Positions 37,736 through 50,272 of a stretch of DNA of 64,000 nt are shown piece by piece. The notes beneath the pieces were generated by a model. That model searched no databases and was not told the DNA's origin. It was given only the letters and a program-made list of their open reading frames with translations. The stretch covers positions 12,793,501 to 12,857,500 of the forward strand of contig CM053795.1 of assembly GCA_028671895.1 (NCBI GenBank), written 5' to 3'. Origin of the DNA: Oenanthe sinensis (taxonomy: Eukaryota > Streptophyta > Magnoliopsida > Apiales > Apiaceae). A program made the position numbers and the translations under genes. Each line of letters starts with the position of its first letter. The stretch's first letter is position 1.

Positions 37736-38500
37736 ATTTATGAATCTAATTTCAATAAAAGAGCATGACAGATCAAGAAAGTGTACTTAATGATGTCGGT
37801 GAGTTATTTTATAATCTCTGAGATGCAGTACTACCTAACAGATATGGAACACAAGTTTGAACTTTAGCTAAATTCTGGTGCTAAATGTATGAGTTTAGAG
37901 GATGATGTTACAAATAGTAATAGAAGTGGAGTTCTGCCCTTTGAGGTATTGTACCTTCTGACAAATTGATTTCCGGAATGCCTGCTCTGTTAAATATTAG
38001 TAACAAAAATGATTTCCTGTTTTAAGTTTTATGTAACAAAAATATGTTCCAAATAATAGCATCTGGTTTAGATTCACACTCAAATTTTACTTTTACTTGC
38101 TCTGCTAATTGAATTTGGATGTTAAATTTCTATTCATTAGGAAACAGGGACATGGATGCTCATTTATTATTTTATAGATTATGAGTACTCTATCTTCTTC
38201 TTTTTTCTTTTCGTCATTGCAAAACTTACTTATTTTTCAAGATTATCTTTGGGCATGATATTAACCTTCACTTAATTAATTTTAAGAAAAAACAATGATT
38301 TAAAATATTACTAGTAATTTATTTATTGAATATAACTAAATTTTATGGTTAATTTTTTTTAAATAATAAGATAAGAAATATATCATTAATATTTCAATTT
38401 TCAATGTTGCAATTGTAACTAATCATTTTCAATGTTGCAATTAACTAATCGGTAAAACTAGTAACATCATTTTATATCTAATATAATCACCTTAATTTAG
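37736..38500. other. KNAT7 3' region and AT-rich DNA
   Basis: The 3' region of KNAT7 grades into AT-rich DNA. A 20 bp phrase CATTTTCAATGTTGCAATTG is partly repeated near 38398 and 38425. No gene recognised. Confidence 0.4.
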
Positions 38501-39028
38501 TTCACTCTAATAACTCATACAAATATATATTTTTTCCTCTAAAAACAAAGTTCTATGCAGTAAAGTAACTAAAATTTCAACAAAATATATTGTCATTTAT
38601 AAACCGTAAATTGTGATGCTTTTAATCAATAGTAAATTGTCGTGGTATGAGTGCTCGGTTGATAAACATTCCAGATCAGTCTCAAGAAAGTAAATGAGGA
38701 CCACCCTGATACCTAATATTAACAATTTCCTATATAAATATATAAGGGTAGATTAAATGTAAATTCAAAATAAAATTTTAATATTTATAAAAATATCATT
38801 AAATTTACATTACTTGAGTTCAGATCCATTTTTCCCATAACTAAAATATAATCTTTAACATTTTAGTTATTATTGTTTTGCATAAATTTATTAGCAAAAT
38901 AATTTATAGTATATAGAATTAATAAAATAACAATTAAGTACTATAAATTAACTTTGAAAGGGATATAATTAAAAAATTAGAATAAATAATTGAAATATAT
39001 ATATATATATATAATAAGTACAATACAG
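38501..39028 (+). repeat. Tandem duplication, copy 1 (about 528 bp)
   Basis: This unit opens with TTCACTCTAATAACTCATAC and ends near ATAATAAGTACAATACAG after an AT microsatellite. It is repeated immediately downstream from 39029 with only scattered changes. Copy 2 is now split by a hAT element. Confidence 0.88.
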
Positions 39029-39234
39029 TTCACTCTAATAACTCATACAAATATATATTTTTTTCCTCTAAAAACAAAGTTCTATGCAGTAAAGTAACTA
39101 AAATTTCAACAAAATATATTGTCATTTATCAACCGTAAATTGTGATGCTTTTAATCAATAGTAAATTGTCGTGGTATGAGTGCTCGGTTGATAACCATTC
39201 CAGATCGGTGTCAAGAAAGTAACGGAGGACCACC

Positions 39235-39952
39235 TAGACATAGCCGCGGTTCGTGAACCGCCGGTTCCGGTTCGTGAAAATTTTGAACCGGAACCTGAAT
39301 CTTAACAAGATATAAACCGCCGGTTCCAGTTCAAACGGTTTAGGTTCAGGTTTGACCTGGTTTTGGCCCGGTTCAAGATCTGGTTCCGGTTCAGGTTCGA
39401 ATCTTATAAATAAATAAATAATTTATATAAGAAATATCGTTAAATTAATTCGTATTTTTTATTAAAAACAAGTAAATATATTACAATAAATTTTATATGT
39501 TTTACAACTTATAAGAATACAACAAACCATATAATTTATTACAATAATATTTATAACATATACTAACTCGATCCACCCGATTCGGAGGTGGTGAGAATTG
39601 TTGTAGGATCTCCACAATATTCGTCTGATGAGAATTGTGTTCTTAATTATGCTCTTTTCCAATCATTCACACAAACTTGTGTTTCTAAAGATTCGGGAGC
39701 CAATCTTGATCTCCTTGGATTCAAAATATTCCCTCCTATGCTGAGTAGACATGGCCACGGTTCGTGAACCGCGGGTTCCGGTTTGTGAACCGCCGGTTCC
39801 GGTTCGTGAAAATCTTGAACCGGAACCTGAACCTTAACAAAATATAAACCGCCGGTTTCGGTTCAAACGGTTCAGGTTCAGGGTTTGACCGGTTTTGACC
39901 CGGTCTGGTTCCGGGCCGGTTAGCCGGTTCCGGTCCGATTTGGTCATGTCTA
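39235..39952 (-). mobile_element. Non-autonomous hAT transposon with 8 bp target duplication
   Basis: The 718 bp element begins TAGACATAGCC and ends GGTCATGTCTA, so its tips are inverted. It is flanked by a perfect 8 bp direct repeat GGACCACC (39227-39234 and 39953-39960), the target size of the hAT superfamily. Both arms are packed with GAACCG, CCGGTTCC and similar subterminal motifs. The left-arm sequence recurs as an internal copy starting TAGACATGGCC at 39746, in the same orientation. Between the arms lies a fragment of transposase-like coding sequence on the minus strand (listed separately). It is a deletion derivative that cannot move by itself. Confidence 0.88.
39647..39742 (-). pseudogene. 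Remnant of hAT transposase C-terminal dimerisation region
   Basis: On the minus strand, 31 codons followed by TAA read SIGGNILNPRRSRLAPESLE and then TQVCVNDWKRA. This resembles the FSTGGRVL...RSSL.P...EALICT.DWL signature at the end of hAT transposases. The rest of the gene is absent, so this is a relic inside the deletion derivative. Confidence 0.75.
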
Positions 39953-40498
39953 GGACCACCCTACTACCTAATATTATAACAATTTCCTATATAAACATAT
40001 AAGAGTAGACTTGTAAATTTAAAATAAAATTTTAATATTTACAAAAATATCATTAAATTTACATTACTTGAGGTCATTCTCATATCCATTTTTCCCATAA
40101 CTAAAATTAATCTTTAACATTTTAGTTATTACTGTTTTGCATAAATTTATTAGCAAAATAATTTATAGCATATAGAATTAATAAAATAACAATTAAGTAC
40201 TATAAATTAACTTTGAAAGGGATATAATTAACAAATTAGAATAAATAATTGATATATATATATATATATAATAAGTACAATACAATACCGAATATATGTT
40301 CTCTAATTAATACTAACCTTTTCCCGTAGAATTTTTGGTATAATTAAACTTACAAAATTCAAACTTATATACAAACTTATTACACAAACAGTAGTATAAT
40401 TAATTTTCAACTTACAAATTGAATAAAACAAATGGCCCACAATCATACAGTTGTAAATTGTAATGCTTGAAGTCTTGCAAGCACGTCTATATTATATA

Positions 40499-40750
40499 CT
40501 CCCTCCGTCCCGTTGAGTTGTTATCATTTCAAAATGGGTTGTCTGGCACGCATTTTAAGGTAAATTTTAAGGATAGTTCCATAATTTATTTTTGAAATTT
40601 TCTTTTTTTGTATAAAAATAGAACAATCCTATTTTTATACAAAAAAAGAAATTTTTAAAAATAAGTTATGGAACTATCCTTAAAATCCACCTTAAAATGC
40701 GTGCCAGAAAGTGAAAAAAAAGTGATAACAATTGGATGGGACGGAGGGAG
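40499..40750. mobile_element. Stowaway-type (Tc1/mariner) MITE, near-perfect 252 bp hairpin
   Basis: The ends are CTCCCTCCGTCCC and GGGACGGAGGGAG, flanked on both sides by TA (40497-40498 and 40751-40752). The two halves are nearly perfect inverted copies, including GGTTGTCTGGCACGCATTTT in the left half, and meet near 40625. This is the classic Stowaway structure. Confidence 0.95.
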
Positions 40751-40752
40751 TA

Positions 40753-41454
40753 TTTATCACAAGACAAGTATATTTTTTTAATAAAATAACATATTAACTT
40801 CATTAATATAAGATATTTCATTTCTAAAATAATTATTTTTATCAATTTTGTTAAAATAATTTTGTTTGTTCTTTCGTATGTTTTTTACACAAGTCTAGAG
40901 AATGGTTACACACACATAATTATATGAACATCAAAATAGAAGTTGATTCTTGAAAATGGAGATCAAGGGGCTTCATCAACCTTCCACCTCTATCGGCATG
41001 GCTATAGGAACCCAACCATTGTCATACTCTCCCTCTTTGTTCTTCTTACTCCATCAACCCCCATTTTTCACTCCTACATTTTCTACGCGCAAACACTTTT
41101 TACTCATTCTACTTGCATCAATCAAAATTAACCCCAATTTTCAAACCTGCCTCTCTTTTTCTGTGTTTACTCAACTGGGTTACTCTTTTCTTGGCTTTTC
41201 AAGCTATTGTTTTGACAGTACTGGCAAATTCTTGCTATACAACTCTGACCCATTTGTATATATTTTGTCAATTTTCTTTCTTTATGATCAAGTTTGTAAC
41301 TTTATGAAACTGGGTTTCACTAGAGTCTAATTTGGATGATTTGTGTGTATGTATGAGTAAATGGTAGATTATATTATATTCAGATTTTGTGTGTGAACCC
41401 CAAGTTATCAACTTTTACATTCATATAGTATTGTGTAAGGAGTGAAAAACTTAA
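40753..41454 (+). promoter_or_regulatory. PLD upstream region and leader with a 124-codon upstream ORF
   Basis: About 700 bp separate the Stowaway MITE from the PLD start. An open frame from the ATG at 40956 to a stop at 41328-41330 (124 codons, MEIKGLHQPSTSIG...) ends 124 bp before the PLD ATG. It is pyrimidine-rich and hydrophobic, with no recognisable family, so it may be a leader feature, an upstream ORF or chance. Confidence 0.4.
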
Positions 41455-44400
41455 ATGGCAGATTCATATGATGATGAGGAGGATGAAATAATTGAAAATT
41501 TGCCATTTAAGACAACTAAGGAGCCTTTAAAGGTTATGTTGTTACATGGGAATTTGGATATATGGATCCAAGAGGCTAAGAATCTTCCAAATATGGATGG
41601 AATTAGTAACATGTTTAATAACCGATGCGGAGGTAGGAGCAAGAAAAATACAAGCGACCCTTATGTTGCGGTTAAGATATCCAAGGCTACAATTGCAAGG
41701 ACTTTTGTAATTACAGACAGTGAAAATCCAAAGTGGATGCAACATTTTTGTGTTCCTGTCGCGCATTATGGTGCGGAACTATACTTTCTAATTAAAGATA
41801 GTGACGTTGTGGGTTCTGAGATTATTGGGGTTGTTGGAATTCCAGTGGATCAAATATGTTGGGGAAGAAAATATGAGGGTACATTTCCTATTCTAAATGC
41901 AAGTGGTAAGCCATGTAAAAAGGGAGCTGTTTTAACCGCATCAATTCAATACACCCCAAACGATAAAATTCCTCTATATCGTGATAATGTTGGATCAGGT
42001 CCGGATTACACCGGTGTACCAGGTACTTACTTTCCTCTAAGAAAAGGTGGAAAGGTTAATCTCTATCAAGATGCTCATGTTCCTGATTCTTTGCTACCAA
42101 CCGTGAAGCTTGACAATGATATAGATTATGTGCATGGAAAGTGCTGGCGGGATATATTTTTTGCTATAGAGCAGGCTAGGCGTTTGATTTACATTACAGG
42201 TTGGTCTGTGGTCCACAAAATTAGACTTGTTCGTGATGATGATAGTGTAACAGGAAGCACTTTGGGTGAACTTCTTAAAATCAAATCACAAGAAGGTGTA
42301 AGAGTGTTGCTCCTTGTATGGGATGATCCTACTTCCACCAGCATTATGGGAGTTAAAAGGGTAAAAATGAATGATAAACATTGTGTTGCGGCTAGAATTA
42401 TCACACACACACACGTAATTCGATATTTTGTTGTTGGTTTAGTAGAAGACTAGGATCTTGCACATTACCATACACATGCATGTAGCAACAAATAATTTCA
42501 TTGAAGATTTATCTATGAAAATCCTTAAAGAAAGAACCTAATGGCATTATATTTGATGAATAATAATTTTTATCTTCTATCCTATGGATTCAGAAATTCT
42601 TCAGATATGATATTTGTCATCAGGGGGCAAGAACTAGAATATTTACAATCCATGTTCTGATGTGTTTGGTTGGAAAATATGGAATGGAGGAAAGAATGGA
42701 ATAAAAAATTGTGAACAAAATTTAAGAATAAAGAAGAGATGTTAGAGATAAGAGTGAACAAATTGTGGGAGTTCAAATTTTCAATTATAAAGTTTGTAAG
42801 GAAATGAGTAAGGAAAATAATGAAGCATTCCTTTTTAAATTGGTGGGTTTGAAGTCTAGTATAGATTGCTCTTAGTGCAATGGAGATAGTAATGAAAATC
42901 TTAAACATTTACTTATAAAATAGTACAATTTCATTTCATTCCCTTCTAATTTTATTCACCCCAACCAAAAACAACACTGATTTTGCAATATAATAGGTTC
43001 CAATCCATGAGTCTAAGAATAGCTCTATACATCTGAGCTCAGGCACATCTACTTTAGTTTCTGGGTGTCTATAACCTTTTGTGATTTTGTAGTAGTTCCT
43101 TTCTTGAACTTTTAATAGTCTTGTTCTCAACCACTGTTATCTAAAATTCATTTCTATGGCTATTTGTGTTCATCATTCAAGCATAAAATTCTGATTTTCT
43201 TTAAACCGTTAACTTTCAATGTAGGATGGGCTCATGGATACGAATGATGAGCAAACTCGACGTTTTTTTAAGAATTCTTCAGTTAAAGTGTTACTGTGCC
43301 CCAGATTGGCTGGAAAGGGTCATAGCTGGGTCCAGAAAAAGGTATTCAGATCCGTCTTATCAGTTATGCTTTTATATGGACTAATTTACTTGATAGTGAT
43401 TTCTCTTCTGATGTAATTTAGTTGATTAAATTATTTTGGGACTCGTGCAAAAATCAGTTTTTGGTGATTGGGGGAATGACACTATACAAAGTGAAAGTAC
43501 AAAAGGAAGATTAAGTACAATTGCAGGATATTTCTTATAGAATGACTGTTTGATAACCCCGTCATGAATTATTCTGAACACTTCTGCATTACTTTAATGT
43601 TGTAATACTTTTAAATAACCTCATATGGATCTGAGGACAAAGAAAAATATATTACTGGGAAAGTAATCATTATTATCCATATTAATCTGTAGTGTTTATT
43701 TTTTTGTTTTGATGGCATCTAAGGATTAATGCAAGTGCCAGTTAAAATTATATATATTTGCCTTAGCTAAATATTCATCTTCCTTCCTGGTATATCAGCA
43801 ATCTGGTCCAAAATTAGATCATTATTAGTTCCTATTTTGGTGTGGTTAATGTTATTTTACGTGAAACTATGCACCATCCATAGTTAGGATAGAGGCTACT
43901 ACTGTGTGCATTTGCTTAATCTTTTCTTGAAAAGCTTGAAGTCGTATGATTAAGTAATATGGGTAACTACTTTCTAAGTTTTTGCAAAGTACAGCTCACA
44001 CTTTCTCCATATGCTTGACGAAATTAGCATTACATTTCATGGACAAGTTTAAATTAACACCTATATGAATATTGTGTTTGTATCACTTGAAATGTTAATT
44101 ATCAATATTCTGATGCTTTATATGTGTATCCTTATAGCAGTGTTCATTCAGATTTATAATTGATTTTTAACTGGTAGATTTGATCTTATTTTACCAGGAA
44201 GTTGGAACAATCTACACTCATCATCAGAAAACTGTTATTGTGGATGCTGATGCAGGTAATGATAAAAGAAAGATCATTGCATTTGTTGGAGGACTTGATT
44301 TATGCAGCGGAAGATATGATTATCCAGAGCACCCTATATTTAGGTCACTGAATACCTTTCACAAAGATGATTATCATAATCCTACATTTATGGTAATTAA

Positions 44401-47400
44401 CTCAGACTGCATTTTTTATTGCTGTTTTATTGTATATAACCACATTTAGTTTCTCAACTTTATCTTTTAGTTTTCTCTAATTTACTTTGGGGGCTCAATA
44501 TTGACAAAGAACACTGCCATAACCGTGTAATTAGTTATATAGTTTGCGAAATGGGGAAGGGCAATAGGACTGCAATTTAATTTTAAGGCCACCCATACCT
44601 AAATGCACCACAAACTACTTTTTGTGTGTACTATTAACAAACTTTGTTCTGTAATTAAGCTATAAAAGTTTTGTATTTTGTTATTTTACTATAGCATTTT
44701 CTGGAAAATCTTTATAATTCTTGAGGACTGGTATCCTACCAATATGCTTTTTCCTTTTCATATGGATATTTGTGGACCTGTTTCAGATTCGATCCATTGC
44801 AACGTATATGGTACCAAATCTTGGATCTCCAAATCAAACATTGATCGACTAAATATGTTTTCTAACAGATGAGAACATCATTTTAGGACACTCTTTATTC
44901 AAATCTCTAGAAGCGAAACTTTCAATTCAAGCTCGTAGCCAAATGAATCTATTCCTTTATCAATTAATCACTTAATGTATTTTATTTTGAAAACAGAACT
45001 CGTTGTTAGATTAAAATTAACAAAAGTGTTATATTTTCCCTCACTTCTCCCCCTGTTTTCTTTCTTGATTTCTGTTCTTACTGAAAAGGGGTCTACCGTT
45101 GGTTGTCCGAGAGAACCATGGCATGATTTGCATTCTTTGATTGATGGGCCAGCAGCTCGTGATGTACTTACCAATTTTGAGGAGCGATGGAGAAAGGCAT
45201 CAAAACCACGCGGTGTTAATAAAATAAAAAAACAATATGATGATTCATTGCTTAAAATTGGAAGAATTGCTGACATTATAGATCCGCAAGATGCACTTTA
45301 TTCAAATGAAGATGATAGTGAAACTTGGCATGTGCAGGTAAAGGTTTTACACTTCTGCCTTATTAGAATAGTTGTCAAATTTTAAAATTAAACTTTTTAG
45401 TGAATCACAGGTTTTCCGTTCAATTGATTCTAGCTCAGTTAAAGGCTTTCCCAAAGACCCAAAAAATGCAACATGCAAGGTGAGGGAACTATTGTCTTTT
45501 TGTGTTCTGTTGTATCAGTAGAAAGTAATGCATTATCTGATCTCTTCTTGTCACAGAACCTTGTATGTGGGAAGAATGTTTTGATAGACATGAGTATACA
45601 TACAGCTTATGTGAAGGCAATTCGTGCGGCCCAACATTTCATATATATTGAAAATCAGTATTTTATCGGTTCATCATATAACTGGGCTCATTACAGAAAC
45701 TTAGGTGAGAAATCTCCATCTTCTAGGTACATAAAAACTAATAAACTAAGTGACCAGTAGTGTTTTAATACAACATCTATATTATTTTGATTATATCACA
45801 AGTTGGTCTTCGCCATTTGTTATGACTTATGATGTCAATGCATTACAAGCTTTTTAAACTTGCTCAACCCACATTATTGCTACCCACTCTCGTGCAACTA
45901 TTTTGACTGCTTATAGGGCAACAAAGACAAGGAAAAACAAACACTTAAAAGATTTATACATATCTTCAGGGGCAAACAACTTGATACCAATTGAAGTTGC
46001 TCTTAAAATTGCAAGCAAAATTAGAGCAAATGAGAGGTTCTCTGCATACATCATCATTCCAATGTGGCCGGAGGGTATTCCTACAAGCTCCCCTACCCAA
46101 AGGATACTTTTTTGGCAGGTGACTGGAACTGTTTTAAGATTTGAATTTCATAAATTACTGTTTCTTATCACAGAGCGTTTCATTTCGGAGGTATACTCTA
46201 AAAGTAGAAAACCACTCCTTAATTTTGAGTTAAAGTGTGATTCTTGCAATCTTGTATAAATTTTGTGATTAATTTGCAGGTAATATTCAAAATTCATTTA
46301 GTTGTATTCGTTGAAATGAAATAAACTTCTCTCTAATTTTTACATTGAATATGTTTGGTACTTTTTAAAGGCAAAATGTAATCATGTACTTGTGAACCAC
46401 ATGTATTACACTGGTGTTGAATAATGTACTGGTGTATATTTTGCAGAATAATACAATTCAGATGATGTATGATATAATTTACAAAGCTTTAGTAGAGGCA
46501 GGGCTTGAGAATGAATACGAACCTCAAGACTACTTGAACTTCTTTTGTCTTGGCATTCGTGATGCTGAAGGTGTGGAAGAAACTCCAGATGCTGGAAACC
46601 AAACAGCTAATAGTCCTCAAGTAAACCTATTTCAAATCATTGCTTTTATGTATATATAGAGAGAGAGAGAGACGAGCGTGCGCACTCACACCTACATACA
46701 CTTCAATTGTAACTATATCTCTTGGTGCTTGTTATTCAAGTTATATCCACTCCTCGATGTTCTTGACCTTTATACCATACTATTTGCAGGCGCTTGCACA
46801 AAAAAATGGACGCTTTATGATTTATGTCCATTCAAAAGGAATGATAGTTGATGACGAGTTTGTTATATTGGGGTCTGCAAATATCAATCAACGCTCTCTT
46901 GAAGGGACTCGAGACACTGAGATTGCAATGGGTGCATATCAGCCTCATTATTCATGGGAATGCAAAAATTCTAGTCCACGCGGACAGGTATTTCTTATGT
47001 TTAATGACTTGTTATTTTCACCTCAAATTCAACTTAAAGATTCACTGATGCATAAATAATATTATATGATAGTTACTAGAAGTATATATGTAATTGCTTC
47101 GACAAGTATAAGAATTGTGTAAAACGCGAATAAATTATACTGGTATAAAATTTATTAGATAAATCTCTTCTACATGTTTTCCCATTTGAGCATAAATTAA
47201 CAGGTATATAAATTTTACCATCTTGCATTTTTATACAGATCTATGGATATAGGATGTCACTCTGGGCAGAACACATTGGTGGTATCGAAGAATATTTTGA
47301 GGAACCTGAAAGTCTTGAATGTGTGAGAAATATAAGATTATTAAGCGAACGTAACTGGCAACAGTTTGCAGCTGAGGAAGCAACCACTATGAAAGGTCAC

Positions 47401-47532
47401 CTTCTTAAATACCCAGTTGTTGTTGATCGAACGGGTAAAGTTAAACCTATTCCGGGCTGTGAAACATTCCCAGATGTCGGTGGGAATATCGTGGGAACTT
47501 TTGTTGCAATTCAAGAAAATCTTACCATTTAA
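41455..47532 (+). CDS. Phospholipase D, beta class
   Basis: PLD cleaves membrane phospholipids to phosphatidic acid; the beta/gamma class needs Ca2+ and PIP2. Ten exons: 41455-42360, 43225-43341, 44198-44392, 45089-45337, 45411-45479, 45557-45704, 45970-46118, 46447-46620, 46790-46987 and 47239-47532. All are GT-AG, giving 832 aa. The C2 domain starts at LLHGNLDIWIQEAKNLPNMD. Both HKD motifs are intact: His350, Lys352, Asp357 (THHQKTVIVD) and His683, Lys685, Asp690 (VHSKGMIVD). PREPWHDLH and FRSIDSSSVKGFPKDPK are present, and the end FVAIQENLTI is diagnostic of beta/gamma PLDs. Phrases such as NLVCGKNVLIDMSIHTAY favour beta. The N-terminus is short and acidic (MADSYDDEEDEII), lacking the long Pro/Tyr-rich extension of PLD beta1, so it resembles shorter beta2- or gamma-like forms there. 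Confidence 0.93.
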
Positions 47533-48987
47533 ATAAAACTTAGATCTCGATGTCTAGATCACTAATAGGCTTTCCGATTTTTTTGGGGAAGGCTGGTAGG
47601 TTTTCCACTTGTTTGTATGATTAACACATCATTTTATAAAGAACATTTGGATCTTATTGTCTCGGTCACTAATAGTCAGTTTACAATATCCGAAATAAAT
47701 ATTATGCAATACACTGTTCAGGTTTTTCTCGGTTCTTAAGACGCCTGTGCTATATAATATGGGATGGCAATATAATATATTTCTATAAATATAATTTCAA
47801 AACCAGTTTGTAAGATTGCATGCATAAAATATTTTGGTACAATAGAGATTTAAATGGGTTCATGAACATGTCTTTGATTTCCAAACTAAGAGCAAGTGTA
47901 GCAGCATTGTTGTTGAAATATTTTTTTTTTTATTATTATTACTATTATAAAAAAGTAAATATAAAACTTGTTGTTGGAGTATTATTATAATAATACTGTT
48001 ATACTTTATCATCAATCATTTAATCATTTTAATAGCATGTAATTCTCTCTCCATTATGTCAGCAAGAAACATTTTTCAATAATTATAGAAAAAAGGAATA
48101 AAATTATTATTTTTTTACAAATTTATAGTGAATGGTTACATTGTAGATAATATGAATGAGACGAAATTTAAAATTATAGTAGTGTCATAATTGTGAATAA
48201 AATCAATGTAGATGAATGATTTTAAGATTGCCCTGTGAATTTCAAATAAGATAGTAATATTAAATTAAATAGAGTAAATAAATAAAAGTGGTATAACCTG
48301 TATCATTCTATTTTATTTTTTCTGACATGTCACATGTCTGTCTGTTGACAAATCATTCAAAATTTGTTTGATTTGCAACAAAACACCCAACTCCCTTCCC
48401 AAAATACTTATTATTTTAAATTTTAATACATGGTGTATAAAAGAGTTAATTATATAAGTTCTTTTAATTTTTAAAAATAAATATTTAAATATTAAATTTT
48501 GACTTAGATAAAACAATTCATGAATCTATATTTTCTATATGCTTTAAACTAATTGTAAAGAATAATTTATAAATTAAATTTTATATGTATTTTTTAATTT
48601 ATAATAAGTAATTTATAAATCGAAAGACATGGAAATTGAAAGACAAAGGCGGTGTTTGGGGGAACTTTTTTCCAGAATAAGTCAACTTATTTTAAGACAA
48701 AGTTAGAGATTCCTAACTTTTTTCTGAAAAAAGTTAACTTCTTTTGTAATTTATAGAATCTCAAATATACATTAAATACTTGTATAAAAAACATTTATCA
48801 AAATATGAAATTTTTACCCGAAAATAAGTTCAAAATAACTTATTTTAAGGCAGACCAAACAGGCCAAAAGAGGGCCATAATGTAATAAAATCATTAATAT
48901 CATAACTCAGATCCAATCTCACTAGTTAATCTATGCACACACACACACACCCCACACATATCCATCACTTCCAATCTCTCTTTCTTG
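47533..48987. other. Intergenic region between PLD and NRS/ER
   Basis: AT-rich DNA with no gene. It contains the MITE-like element at 48648-48865. The phrase CTAAGAGCAAGTGTAGCAGC near 47885 also resembles a MITE end, but no partner end was found. A short CA run and a pyrimidine-rich leader precede the NRS/ER start. Confidence 0.5.
48648..48865. mobile_element. MITE-like element (hAT-type ends), about 218 bp
   Basis: The left end GGCGGTGTTTGGGGG and the right end CAGACCAAACAGGCC form imperfect inverted ends, with mirrored AATAAGTCAACTTATTTTAAG and AAAATAACTTATTTTAAG phrases inside. It belongs to the same general type as the element at 4630-4850. Confidence 0.6.
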
Positions 48988-50272
48988 ATGGGTTTCCCGG
49001 CCAACGACAGGCCACTAAACTTCTTGATATACGGGCGGACCGGGTGGATTGGTGGGCTTCTCGGCAAGCTCTGCCAAGCCCAAGGCATCAACTACTCGTA
49101 CGCTTGTGGGCGTCTTGAAAACCGAGCCTCCATTGAAAATGACATAGCCACTGTCAAGCCCACCCATGTTTTCAACGCCGCCGGGGTCACCGGCCGGCCC
49201 AATGTTGATTGGTGTGAGTCACATAAGGTGGAGACCATTAGGGCTAATGTGGTGGGCACTTTGACACTTGCTGATGTGTGTAATGATAAGGGGTTGGTTG
49301 TGGTTAACTTTGCAACTGGGTGTATTTTTGAGTATGATCAGGCTCATCCTGTCGGGTCGGGTATCGGGTTTAAGGAGGAGGATACTCCTAATTTTACGGG
49401 ATCTTATTATTCCAAGACTAAGGCTATGGTATGTATGTTTCTTGGTTTTTAAAGTTTGCATCTTTTCTCGATTTCGCATTTTTATTTTAAGAATTCTTGA
49501 TAGTTGTTTCTAGTTGTTTATAACAAGAACATCTTGCATTTTGTAGAGATGAAATTTTATGAATTATAGTATGTGCCTGTACTGAATTATGTATGGATTT
49601 GATTAGTTGAGTGTAGTGATTCACATCTTCCGTCTTTATGTAATTGTTTAGCTGAAGGCTAGCGTTAGTGGTGTTTCCATAATGCCATGCCAAATTAAGG
49701 AGTACTCAGCCTTGTAGAAATTTTTAGTATTGTTTGTGTTGTGGTTGTAACTTGTAACTATTGCTTTAATATGTATTCTAATTTCTCTAATCATTATATA
49801 TTTTCCTTTGTTGTTCAAGGTGGAAGATTTGCTTAGAAACTATGAAAATGTATGCACTCTACGTGTCAGGATGCCAATCACATCTGATTTATCCAACCCC
49901 CGCAACTTTATCACAAAGATCAGCCGATATGATAAAGTGGTCAATATACCAAACTCGATGACAATCTTGGACGAACTCCTCCCCATTTCCATTGAGATGG
50001 CAAAGAGGAACCTTACTGGAATCTGGAATTTCACAAACCCTGGAGTAGTCAGCCACAATGAAATTTTAGAGATGTATAGGGATTACATTGACCCAAAATT
50101 TACTTGGAAAAATTTTAATCTTGAGGAGCAGGCTAAAGTTATCATCGCACCGAGGAGCAATAATGAACTTGATGCCTCCAAACTGAAGAAGGAATTTCCC
50201 GAACTCTTATCCATCAAAGAGTCCCTCATAAAATATGTGTTCAAGCCAAATCAGAAGACCTCTCTGGCTTGA
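48988..50272 (+). CDS. NRS/ER: Bifunctional UDP-4-keto-6-deoxyglucose 3,5-epimerase/4-reductase
   Basis: NRS/ER (UER1) carries out the last steps of UDP-L-rhamnose synthesis in the cytosol, feeding pectin and flavonoid rhamnosylation. Two exons, 48988-49428 and 49820-50272, with a 391 bp GT-AG intron in phase 0, give 297 aa, the usual length. The Rossmann motif is YGRTGWIGG (residues 15-23), and FNAAGVTGRPNVDWCESH is highly characteristic. The catalytic YxxxK is Tyr141 to Lys145 (YSKTK), immediately before the splice junction. The C-terminal half has NFTNPGVVSHNEILEMYRDY and RSNNELDASKL. The start is the ATG at 48988, which gives MGFPANDRPLNFLIYG; the frame is open slightly upstream but without an ATG. 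Confidence 0.95.

Larger units (their letters stand above)
39029..40284 (+). repeat. Tandem duplication, copy 2 (split by a hAT insertion)
   Basis: The same unit as 38501-39028 resumes at 39029, runs to the target site at 39234 and continues from 39953 to about 40284. Removing the 726 bp of element plus one target copy leaves about 530 bp, matching copy 1. Confidence 0.88.
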
